A DNA stretch of 64,000 bases, from assembly GCA_023055355.1 (NCBI GenBank), contig JALJCS010000028.1, positions 6,262,418-6,326,417 on the forward strand, read 5' to 3'. Under the pieces are notes generated by a model, which was given only the letters and a program-made list of their open reading frames with translations, was not told where the DNA came from and did not search any database. Source of the DNA: Agelaius tricolor. Taxonomy: Eukaryota > Chordata > Aves > Passeriformes > Icteridae. Numbering within the stretch: the first letter of the stretch is position 1; each line of letters starts with the position of its first letter. Below, in pieces: positions 1 through 9,775 of this stretch. The position numbers were made by a program, and so were the translations under genes.

Positions 1-1060
1 GTCTCTTCCAACCCAAGGATTATTTTCTCAGTCAACTCTCAGTTACAATAAATGTGAAGATGGTTTTGTCTCTTAAACCCAAATACTCTTGGGAAAAAAA
101 ATCAGGCTTAAGGTATTCAGAAGGTTCACCTGATAATGATCTCAAAGACTTCCTCATTAACAGATGGAAACACTTTTTTTTTCTGACAGATTTCTTCTTA
201 TTTTGAAATTTAAAATCCTCAATTATAGAACACAAGACTTAAAACCCTCTCAGCCCTACTAAAAAGCATTAATTTAATGCTAAGTAGAAATTATCACATT
301 TTTAAGCAGTGCTTCAGCACCCAAAACAAACAAATGTGGTGAGGACATTATTGTCTCCATTCCCTTCACAGAAACTCACACAAAAGTTGAAGCAACTGCC
401 CAAGCCTTGAAATGCTGCCCAAACAGTTTCTTGTGCTCTAATCCTGCAGCTTTTAAACCAATCCATGGTGTAAATGATTCCTGCCTGTATCTGGCAGACC
501 TGGGAGTTCTCTGAGGATGAACATAAATTCAATTATACCAAATTAAATGGGAACATACATAAACCACATAACATTTTAATTGGGGGTGATCTTTCACTTT
601 TTTTGGAAGAGCTGTGCAATAGCTGAGTCCACAAAGATGATATGACACATCTGCTTTCTCCCTGGAGCTGCCTGCTTTTATTAATTACCCTGCAGAGATA
701 TATTTATATTGATGTAGTCAGAGTGTGAACAAAACCTCATGGAGGAAAAACGGTTTCATTAAGGAAGGAAAACGTGGTTTACGGGTGCTGAGAAAATCTG
801 GTCTTTAGAGTCAGTAAAAGTTTCATAAGTGATTAGATAAAAATAAATCCTAGGGAGATATTTGCTCCAAATACCTCTTTGACATTTCATGCTGGAGAAT
901 CGCATAAAAAAGTGTTCCTGACTCGAAAATCCATTGGCTGCACCTGGGGCTGAGTTCAGACCACTCCAGCTCTCTCACTCATTTTTCCTCCGCTCTGATT
1001 AACAAAGCTGCCTCTGCTGCCCCAGAGTGCTCCCTCCCTGCATGCCCATGCCAGTGTTAA
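1..1060. other. Unique AT-rich sequence, no gene seen
   Basis: No repeat family, tandem repeat or credible exon is visible. Open frames are short (72 codons or less) and look random. The part from about 600 to 1000 is single-copy looking and rich in TTAAT/ATTA cores, so it could be weakly conserved noncoding DNA, but nothing decisive is present. Confidence 0.4.
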
Positions 1061-1216
1061 CTTCCCAAAATTAGGCAGAGGCAGGGCCAGGCTGTGCCCT
1101 GTCCCACTCTGCCTCATGGAGCCCAGCACAGTCACTCTGGACTGGGGCAGCAGTGAACAGGAGCAGAAGCTCTGCCAGAGCTTTCCCTGCCTGTTTCAGG
1201 AGCCAAAAGACGAGTT

Positions 1217-1656
1217 TGCCTGTAAATGACACAGAAATGTTGGCAAACCGCTTTGCAGAGGAACAAACATCACAGCCGGCGACACTCAGGTGTGCAGAGA
1301 ACACACCTGGCTGTGCCAGCCCGGGGCTCACTCCGTTTCCAACAGCAGACACCAAACGAGGGGCTGAAGGGAAGAATTTCACCCTGCTTCCATCCCAGGG
1401 AGGCAGAGAACAGGGCAGGAAAACCCAGAGCACCGGGAGGTGCCTGTAAATGACACAGAAATGTTGGCAAACCGCTTTGCAGAGGAACAAACATCACAGC
1501 CAGTGACACTCAGGTGTGCACAAAACACACCTGGCTGTGCCAGCCCGGGGCTCACTCCGTTTCCAACATCAGACGAGGGGCTGAAGGGAAGAGTTTCACC
1601 CTGTTTCCATCCCAGGGAGGCAGAGAACAGGGCAGGAAAACCCAGAGCACGGGAGG
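1217..1656. repeat. Two-copy tandem duplication, period 224 bp
   Basis: Two adjacent copies (1217-1440 and 1441-1656) both start with tgcctgtaaatgacac and end in cccagagcac...gggagg. They differ by scattered substitutions and a deletion of about 9 bp in the second copy. Several overlapping open frames on both strands of up to 139 codons arise because a stop-poor unit is repeated. No protein family is recognised in them. The unit does not look like CR1; whether it belongs to a dispersed family cannot be told here. Confidence 0.9.
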
Positions 1657-2019
1657 GCCCCGGAGCGCCCCTGCCCCCGGCACAACGCGCTCTTTGTGGG
1701 ACGATGCTCCTGCGAGAGAGACGCTGCCTCAGCCCCAAGCCCGGTCAGCGATGGAGATCTCACACGCTAATAAATAAAAATAAATATCTGACCTCAAGTA
1801 AAAGATCCTTCGTTTGACACTCCTGATCATTTTTTATACTTCAAGCCCAGTTTTTACTGGACAGGATCCAGCCATCCTATGGAAATGGAACAGTCTTTTT
1901 CTTTAGGTGAACAAAAGTCCTTTTCTAGTCCTGAGGGCCGGCGAGTTTATCCAAATATTCTCAGTTTACTACTAGCCCCTTTTGGAGCCGATACACTCAA
2001 TACAAGCACACTTTGTATC
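1657..2019. other. Unique sequence with a short TAAA-rich patch
   Basis: Apart from an A/T patch at about 1769-1797 (taataaataaaaataaata) there is no repeat and no recognisable coding sequence. Confidence 0.4.
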
Positions 2020-2090
2020 TGCGGGGCAGCGCCAGGACAGGGCTGAGCCCGGCGCGGGGCCGGAGCCGCCCGGCGGGGAGGGACCACGGA

Positions 2091-2660
2091 GCCCCTGCCC
2101 TCCTCATCCTCCCCCTGCCTTCCTCATCCACCCCCTTTTCCTCTTCATCCTCCCCCCTGTCGTCCTTACGTTCCCCTGTCCTCCTCATCCTCCCCCTTTC
2201 GTCTTCATCCTCCCCTTGCCCTCCTCATCCTCCCCCTTGTCGTCCTTACGTCCGCTCCCGCCTTCCTCATCCTCCCCCTTTTCCACCTCATCCTCCCCTT
2301 GCCCTCCTCATCCTCCTCCTGCCGTCTTCATCCTCCCAATTTTCCTCCTCCTCTCCCTCCTGCTCTCCTCATGGTCCCCCTGTCCTCTTCATCCTCCCCC
2401 TGTCCTCTTCATCCTCCCCCCTTTTCCTCCTCATCCTCCTCCTGCCCTCCTCATCCTCCCCCTTGCCCTCCTCATCTTCCTCCTACCCTCTTCATCCTCT
2501 CCCCTTTTCCTCCTCATCTTCCCCCGTTCTCCTCCTTCTCCCCCTTATTCTCCCCATCCACCCCCTGCCCTCCTTTCCCCTCTGCCCTCCTCATCCTCTC
2601 TGCTATCCTCTTCATCCTCCCCCCTTTTCCTCCTCATCTCCCCCTGGCCTCCTCCTCCCC
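2091..2660. repeat. Pyrimidine-rich minisatellite (tcctcatcctccccc type)
   Basis: About 570 bp of imperfect repeats of 15 to 21 bp built on tcctcatcctccccct, almost purely C and T on the plus strand. A rarer variant with cgtccttacg occurs at 2161 and again at 2241, suggesting an 80-bp higher-order unit. Stops need purines, so all three plus frames stay open (up to 286 codons, Pro/Ser/Leu rich). These frames are by-products of composition. The purine strand carries G5 runs that could form G-quadruplex or triplex DNA. Confidence 0.9.
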
Positions 2661-2949
2661 GGCATCTCTGCCCACATCTGATAGCGCGGCAGAACCGAAA
2701 CCACGGAGCCAGCGCAGCGCCTCCTCCTCCCCTCCTGCCATCTCCCCGGGAAGAATGTTTGGAAATGCTAAACGCTCTTTTCCATGTTTCTACATCAGTT
2801 CTTATTTCTCGTCCAGCCCGTGAGCGGCTGCCAAGTGCATGAAGTAATGAGAAAGCTTCGGCAGAGGGGCTGACTTCACTCCAGCGCCGCTGCAGAAACA
2901 CACCCAGCGTGTCCCGGGCTGTCAGCACGGCGCTGGACGGGACCTCATT

Positions 2950-2993
2950 AGCGAATTCTGACTTTCCCAGCCGGAGGAAAGTCAAAATTCGCT
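2950..2993. repeat. Near-perfect inverted repeat (stem-loop)
   Basis: The arms 2950-2967 and 2976-2993 are reverse complements over 18 bp with one mismatch (agcgaattctgactttcc against ggaaagtcaaaattcgct), separated by an 8-bp loop (cagccgga). It lies in the CpG-richer block. It could be a cruciform, a remnant of a short inverted-repeat transposon, or an RNA hairpin if transcribed. It is shorter than a typical microRNA precursor. Confidence 0.85.
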
Positions 2994-3004
2994 GGCTGTC
3001 ACCG

Positions 3005-3125
3005 TCCCTTGACATCCTGCCCTGCCCTTCTCTGTCACGCCTTCCCTTCCCGGTCATACCTTGCCGCATCCTGCCCTGTCGCACCTGCCCTGCCCTTCCC
3101 TGTCGCACCTTCCCGGAACCTGCCC
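3005..3125. repeat. Short degenerate CCCTGTCGCACC-type repeats
   Basis: Imperfect tandem copies of a 14- to 20-bp pyrimidine-rich unit (ctgccctt..tgtcgcacc and variants). They are too diverged for a precise copy number, and resemble a short relative of the nearby pyrimidine array. Confidence 0.5.
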
Positions 3126-3420
3126 CGTGCAGCCGGGAATGTCCCAGCAGAGCACTCTCTGCCCCCAGACCTGGTGACAATGACCTCCGCAGCCCCGGAG
3201 GGAGGCTGGCAGGGATGTGGAGAGCAAGAAAAGGCAGGACACAAACGCTCACCTGAGGCTCGGGGGCTGCGCGGGGACGCGGCTCCGGTGCCCGGCGCAC
3301 AAAGGCTGAGCTGGGGGAGGTCTGTCATAACCTGCCCCCCGTACAGGGAAATGCTTAAATGGAGAGTTTAAACTCCTCTGTGGAATTGCGTCCTGTCGGG
3401 GGACACAAAGGGACCGGAGC

Positions 3421-4149
3421 CCTCAGAAGAGGGAGGCACTTTCACATGGAAAGTTCTCCCCAGGGAAGAGGCAGACACTGGAGACAGAGAAGGGAAGGAG
3501 GGTCTGGAAACTGGGATAACTGGAGCTGCCACACCTTGAGGAGACTGAGGGATGGGGTGTAAAGACATTCAGTTCAGACACTGAGGCATTAACAGGCAAG
3601 AGGGACAACGACCAACAGGGGTCACAGAGCTTCTGTCCATAAACACAGGTCAGACAAACACCCGGACAAATAGCTGGAGGTGCTGCACTGGTCTGGGTGG
3701 GATGTGAACTGGAAGTGGAAGGGTTTGTGTGGAGCAGTGAGCAGATGGATAACACAAAGTTGTTACCTAGTGGCCTTTGGAAATAGCTGCAAACTGCTCT
3801 CAGCACTTACTCTGCAAGTGCTGCTATTTGAGGGGGAAAATATTCAATGGAAATTCCTTCTTTCACTGAATCAGCAGAGGAATCCAACACAACACAACCA
3901 ATCCCTTCAGCACGTGCTGCCCAGGGATACATTTAAAAAATAATATATTAGGAAAGGTGATTTTATTCATACAAGCCTTGCCCACACAGTGACACCAAAA
4001 TTTCAGCAGATAAGGGTCCATAAATCTTTCTACCTTATTAGAATAACTCCTAGTTGAAGAAAATGAGCCCAGCTTATCCCTGGAGCCTTTTGGACAAGGG
4101 CTTTGCAATAACACAAGAGAACACAAGAGAAGGGGGCTGAGCCCTGTGC
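3421..4149. other. Unique sequence, no gene seen
   Basis: No repeat family, array or recognisable exon. The 127-codon minus frame at 3423-3806 has no identifiable domain and looks random. A 12-bp palindrome gagtttaaactc lies just before, at 3364-3375. Confidence 0.35.
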
Positions 4150-5000
4150 TGTAATTTCCATGGGGCCGAGTGCCACAGGTGCACTAATATAGGCATTAGT
4201 GAATGATTAGGCCCCATAAAATATATGAATGCTGTTTCTTTAAGAAGCCATAAAATTTTATTGAGGAAAAAATCCATGTGCAAGGCTTTTGGTTCGTTTC
4301 ATGCGGTCATTCAGAATTTCACTCATTTCTGACAGGACTATGATAATTAAAACTGGGTCTGGTTTCTATAAAGTCCATCTGGCCTTCCGCGATGGAGACT
4401 TTTGGAAGGATGTAATTGCCTGGGCAGCAAATAACTATTTTGCCATCCGCAGTAGTTTAATTTTGTCCCTGCAGCAGGGGAGCCAAGTCAGAGGGGCAAA
4501 AGATCATTAAGGTCTGTGGGGGAAGAGGGGCTCCCAGAGCCAGGGCTGGCCCGGATTTGTTGAAACGCTTGACACCAATGGGCCCCATTAATGCATGGGT
4601 TAGATACAATCTGTGGAAAAGGGTCTATTATAAAGGGATTATTTGGAAGTGTTCTGTAGTTGGGGGTGGGTGTGATTGAAGGACTTAAAACTGTTACATT
4701 AACCCTTAGGGCACTCCAGGCAGTAACAAACCTGGCATTAAAGCGCTGGTGTTTGTCACAATTTCTCCACTTCCCTCCTTCCCTGCCACAAGGTCAAAGA
4801 GATTAAAAACATCCATAATGCACTCTTTGGAGCTACAAAGATGAAGCTTGTTTTCTGTCCACTTTATGGCTGCTGCAGCTCCCCCCTCCCTGCCTCCCCT
4901 GCTCCCACCCCGAACACAATCGTTAAACAACAAAACAAATGGCAAAGGACAGACAGCGGCGATTATTTTATATATACATGGAATATAGGCATGTATTTAC
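4150..5000. promoter_or_regulatory. Candidate conserved noncoding block
   Basis: Single-copy, repeat-free sequence with several TAAT/ATTA cores (for example tgataattaaaac near 4340) and isolated preserved CpGs (gcggtc near 4301, ccgcgatgg near 4387). This texture is typical of conserved noncoding elements near developmental genes, but the call rests on appearance alone. No open frame here suggests an exon. Confidence 0.3.
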
Positions 5001-7926
5001 TTACACATCAAAAGAAAGCCAGCACAGATGGAGTGGTGACAGGAGAAGCTCTAGAGCTCTGCTTTAAACACCCAAAATATGCCTGTTCATATTTTGCTTG
5101 ACTTGAAAACAGAGCTGGAAATTTCAGGCTCGTGAGTCAATACCTTTCCTGGAAAGCTGCCTCGTTCTGCCACTTTCCTTTGAATGTCACAGCTCAACAA
5201 AACGACTCAGGGACTTGATAGACTCTCAAATACTTTCCAGAAATCCAGCTTCATTTGCATTTTAAAATTTCAGGCATTTTGTGGGGGTTTTTTTCTGTCT
5301 TGTCAGCAGTGCACGTGTGACTCCTCTGGGAGACCAAAATCCAAACTGGGACATTGTGGGGCTGAAGCTCATGAAGGGATCAAAAATCTGCACCACCAAG
5401 GGCAGCCACTTTAGCCAGCACCCAGAATTGCTCAGGTTTGCAGTTTTTACACTTATGCACATCCATTAATTCCCCTCATGTTCTACACAGAGGGATTTCA
5501 GCCTTCTATGCAGCAAGTCCAACAACAAGTCCAACCAAAATATGTTTCTGTTTTGGCCTGAGGAAGAGGCATTGCTTTGTCAATCATTTAAAAAAAGGAG
5601 GAGAGCCTGAATCAGCTGAATTTGGACATTCTGAGTGTTTTGAAAATTAATTTGTGGGATAAGAGGGGGAAAGCATCACAAAAAATAATGGGAAGATCAA
5701 TGCATGAGGAAATGAAATATATCTCAACGTGGAAAGCTATGAGAGGTTGGAATCCTGGAACACTTGAACATCAGCTCAAGATTCCCATGTTCTCTGCCTG
5801 GCCATGGTGAGGGATGAAGGAGGAAAGGCCAGGGGAGGACACGAGCTCCAAGCACTGGGCAGACCCAATCCAGGAGGACCCAGAGCTCCATCCTCCCCCT
5901 CTGGCTGCAGCTTGTCACTGTGACAAATTATTTCCACAATTGTGTGCCCCAGTAACCCCAAAGCCTGCGACCATCAGCCATTCCCAGGGCAATTTTCTCT
6001 GGAATAAGTGACTTCTGTTTTGCTTTCTTTTCCAAGGGTTCATCCATTTCATCTGATCTTGTGTGATCCCCAAATCAATCACCTGATTCATGGGCTGTTT
6101 GCAAGAATATTGAGAATGTGGGAAAAGCCCCAAGGGCCAGAGAATGCCCCATTTCCCTGGAGTTTGTGCAACTCTTTGCTGCAGGAATGCTTGAGACTGG
6201 CTTTCCTCCTCTGGGCAGCTCTGGGAACTCTGAGGGAAAGCATGTGCATATGAAGTGTTCCCCAGACCCCGCTGGAAACAACAACAGAGATAATGGGAGT
6301 GGAGAGCACACTTTGGAGAGAATGATTGAAATTGTCACTCTTCCAATACAGTAGAAATCTCTGTGTGCTTTGGCATGTCCAGCTCTGCTCACCACAGCAA
6401 TCAGCACAATCAGAAATGATTGATAGCTAAAAACGTCTGCTTGGAAGAACAGAAAGGATTATTAAAACCCATAAATTAGGGGGGAAAAGGTGTTTAAAAC
6501 CTTTGTATGAGCCCAACCCATGAAAGTTTACCCAGACCAAGTAGTCATGAAAGCAAACCTCATAATTAACAAACTCTTAGAGTTGCTTATTCTGATTGGA
6601 TTCTTCATCTGCTGCTCCAGTGCTGGGACCTGTTTGATGTGGCAAAGCTGCCCCAGCAGCCCCGAGCCTGCACAGCACCAAAGGCAGGAACCAGCTGCCT
6701 CCCTTGAGCAAAACACCGAAATCAAAGCCCCAGAGCCACTCTGACCTCTAACCGAGCTGTGTTTGGGTGTTTGGCAGGAAGACAACACCTCTGAGGTGGT
6801 GATGCTTTGTAGGATACACAGCCAGGAAGAACCTTCTGCAAGGTGAGCTGCCCACAGATCAGCCCCAACTTAAACCTGGTCCACAGCACCAACAAAAGGA
6901 CAGAACTTCTGAACTGAAATTGGTGCTGACACTGTAACAGAAGAAAGTTTAAATGGGTTAAAACCCAGTTCCTGTATTTTCATCCTGCTCCCAAGGCTGC
7001 TGGTGCTTCCCTGGGGAGCCCTGCCTGGCACTCACCGCTCTGGGTGTCAAAAAATTCTCTTTATTCATGGTTTTATTGGGATAAGCCAAAGAGAAGTGGA
7101 ATTCAAGCCAGGCTGTGCAACCACCCCTCATTCCCATCCTTTTTACTGCCTGAACACAGCCCTGTCTTGTCCCATCCAACCCATCTGCACTGAGCCCACC
7201 AAGGCTTGTGATCTTCATCGTCTTCACCTTCAAACTAAATATATCTGAATGAATCCACCTCTAAAAATTGTTAGAATCCTCTTTATGCAGTTACTTAGAG
7301 CATAAACAGAGTTATTTCTCCATATTAAAAGAACACCCTTCTGCTACGAATTTGCAGACAACTCCCCCATAGATTTTATTTTCCTATTTCTTATTGAAAT
7401 CAAAACTAGCAACAGGGTTGCTTTTTCTTGGAAATCAAATTAAAAATATTCTGTTTTGAAGATCCTGTAGATACATGAAACCTGCATCTTTTCTAAATCA
7501 AGGAGAGTGAAATTCTGCCAGGCAAAGTAGGCGGAAGAGTGCCAAAAACCCTGAAAAGGTCTCTCAGAACGGGGGGGAAAAAAAAAGAACCAGAATAAAA
7601 GAAGCTGTGAAAGTTTATGAGGATAAACACTGATGACAGGTGGAGTAGAAGCTGAAATCTGAACTCCAAAGTAACTGCAAATAAAGATTTGTTACAGATG
7701 GTTTTAATATGACCTAACACTGGGATGCCAGCTACAGCATCACTTTTTCCTGTAGGCTGGACAAAACTAATAACGGAGTTGTGGAAACAGGGCTGCAGCA
7801 GCAGCACAGACAGCACAGAGGGCACAGGGCCTGCAGGACATGCCCTGTCCCCTGGGGAGGGTGAGAGACACTCAGCAAATAGGTGAGAAAGGGACACAGA
7901 GCTGGAAACGGGAACAAGTCTTTTAA
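5001..7926. other. Unique sequence, no gene seen
   Basis: About 2.9 kb without a recognisable repeat family or tandem array, apart from a short A-run near 7577-7586. The longest frames (110 and 134 codons, minus) contain no recognisable domain. Nothing further can be supported. Confidence 0.35.
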
Positions 7927-8480
7927 AGAGGGAAAATCACAGAATCCCAGGATCACTGAGGCTGGAAAAGCTCTCCAAGGCCATCGAGTCCAAGCTGTGC
8001 TTAATGCCCACCCTGTCCCCAGCCCAGAGCACTGAGTGCCACATCCAGGCCTTCCTTGGACACCTCCAGGGATGGGCGCTCCAAACCCCCCTTGGCAGAC
8101 CCTGCCAAGGCCTGAGCACCCTTTCCATGGGGAAATTCCTGCTGATGTCCAAGCTGAGCCTGCCCTGGCCCAGCCTGAGGCTGTTCCCTCTCCTCTTATA
8201 CCCGGAGCACAGCCTGACCTGGGGCTGTCCCCTCCTGTCAAGGAATTGTACAGAGACACAAGGTCCCCACTGAGCCTCCTTTTCTCCAGGCTGAGCCCCT
8301 TCCCAGCTCCCTCAGCCCCTCCTGGGACTCCAAAACCTTCCCAGCTCTGTTCCCTTCCCTGGACACACTCCAGCCCCTCAGTGTCCCTCTTATCTTGAGG
8401 GGCCCAGAATTGGCCACAGCCCCTGAGGTGCCTCACAAGCACCAGGGAGGGTGAAGCACCAGGGGGAGACCCTCCCTGCA
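7927..8480 (-). mobile_element. CR1 LINE 3' fragment with decayed ORF2 end
   Basis: Read on the minus strand this is the 3' end of a CR1 retrotransposon. The tail cacagaatcccagga is at 7936 and the conserved blocks follow upstream. The minus-strand frame still shows degenerate reverse-transcriptase ORF2 C-terminal wording (QFWAPQDKRDTEGLE, then LEKRRLSGDLVSLYN). It is 5'-truncated, as most CR1 copies are, and cannot move. Its upstream end abuts an LTR-like element. Confidence 0.9.
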
Positions 8481-8489
8481 GGAGATCTC

Positions 8490-9056
8490 TGCTGTCCATG
8501 GCCAGTGAGTGTCCCTGCAGGGCTGATCCAATCCCATCATCCCATGGGGAGATGCTCCGCCCAGGGGAGGAGCCAAGCATTCCTACCTGGGTACAATCTG
8601 AGGGTTGGGACAGCACAGCAGCCTTTGCCCAGTGCATTCCCAGAGGAGCAGCTTCTGCTGCCCTGCATTGCCAGAGGGAGCCCAGGCCCATCTCCAGCAG
8701 CCCTGGAGCTGCAGAGGAAAACTCCCCCCTTGTGCAGGATCCCTGCTCCAGCAGAGCCACAGCTGGCACTGCAGGAGGGCTGAGCCTCCATGGGATGGGG
8801 CTGTGCCACCCCCTGACACACAGGGGGGCAGCTCCACTTCTGACTCTGGCAGGGGTTTGTTTTTGTTTATACTATTACATTTGTATTTTCATTTAATTTT
8901 CCTAGTGAAGAACTTTTTATCCTATTCCCATATCCTTGCCTGAGAGCCCCTTAATTTCAAAATTATAACAATTCAGAGGGAGGGGTTTTACATTTTTTCA
9001 TTTCAAGGAAGGCTCCTGCCTTCCTTAGCAGACACCTGTCTGTTCAAACCGAGACA
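8490..9056 (+). mobile_element. Solo ERV LTR-like element
   Basis: This stretch looks like a solitary long terminal repeat of a bird endogenous retrovirus, probably ERVL-like. A GC-rich first part with a weak TATA-like gtacaatctgag (8591-8602) is followed by an AT-rich part. It ends in the typical caaaccgagaca with terminal ACA at 9054-9056. The 5' edge is uncertain; a TGTCC near 8491 is the best candidate. No flanking target-site duplication is convincing and no viral gene is attached. Confidence 0.55.
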
Positions 9057-9599
9057 ATTACCCAGAGATGAGGGGGGGAAAGCCCCTCCTCTCATTTCCC
9101 CCATAAATCCATTATTTTGGCAGCTGGGCCCTGTCAGACAAGAAAACAAAACCGGATCTTCTTCGGGAGAGCTGTGAAGTCCTTGTGTCTGAGCACTGAC
9201 CTCCAGCACCGTTTCTGGAATCCCTGCATCATTCCAAAAGCAAAATCCAGCTGGAACACGAGTGGTTGCTACATCTCTGTCTAGACTTCAAGCATGTAAC
9301 ACACTTGGCAGGTTGGAGCATTCTTGCTGAGATCAATGGCCACTAACCTGCTGCACCACAATTCCAGGAGGATTTGGGGTTTGTTTTCCTTTTTTTTTTT
9401 TTTCATTGCATGGTAAATCTGAAATGTGAGTCAGGGTAGGAAATGCTGCACTGCTGCTAGAACTTCCACTATCAGATTCTTAATTAAATTGTCATTGTTG
9501 CTCCATTCAGATTTTAGAATGCAAAATATATTAAAGAAGGAAAAACTTAGCAAGGTTTTCAGAAGTGCCAAAAGCCCTGATGTTTTCAGCCACATTTAT
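9057..9599. other. Unique sequence with a poly-T run
   Basis: A T-run lies at about 9389-9403. The rest shows no repeat family and no recognisable exon. Confidence 0.4.
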
Positions 9600-9775
9600 C
9601 AGACAGAACTTTAATGGGGAATAAAAGAAGTTTAAATCAGCCCTGAAATAAGTGTATGAACCATTAATGGTCACAATATCCTATTAGCCACTCAAACCAA
9701 TTAACACAGCTAATGACAGGCCCAAAATGCAAGGAATTTATTCTCTTTGCACACTGCAGAGTGTGCAGATGTCCT
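9600..9775. promoter_or_regulatory. Candidate conserved noncoding block with palindromic ATTAAT site
   Basis: Repeat-free sequence with a perfect 12-bp palindrome accattaatggt (9660-9671), then ccaattaac and ctaatgacagg, which holds TGACAG (9714-9719), a MEIS/TGIF-type core. Clusters of homeodomain-type cores suggest a developmental enhancer. Inference only. Confidence 0.3.

Larger units (their letters stand above)
2020..3420. promoter_or_regulatory. CpG-enriched block (possible orphan CpG island)
   Basis: CpG dinucleotides are much denser than in the surroundings at 2022-2085, 2685-2730, 2880-2960 and 3245-3300, around a CpG-poor pyrimidine array. This could be a CpG island with a minisatellite expanded inside it, or the 5' region of an unseen transcript. 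No TATA box, initiator or exon could be supported. It could equally be GC-biased repeat DNA. Confidence 0.35.

Noticed and set aside
1982..2842. 286-codon Pro/Ser/Leu-rich plus frame
   Set aside because: It lies in a C/T-only array where all three plus frames are open, because stop codons need purines.
7927..9056. One full-length retrovirus
   Set aside because: Only an LTR-like element and an oppositely oriented CR1 are present; there are no gag, pol or env remnants between two LTRs.
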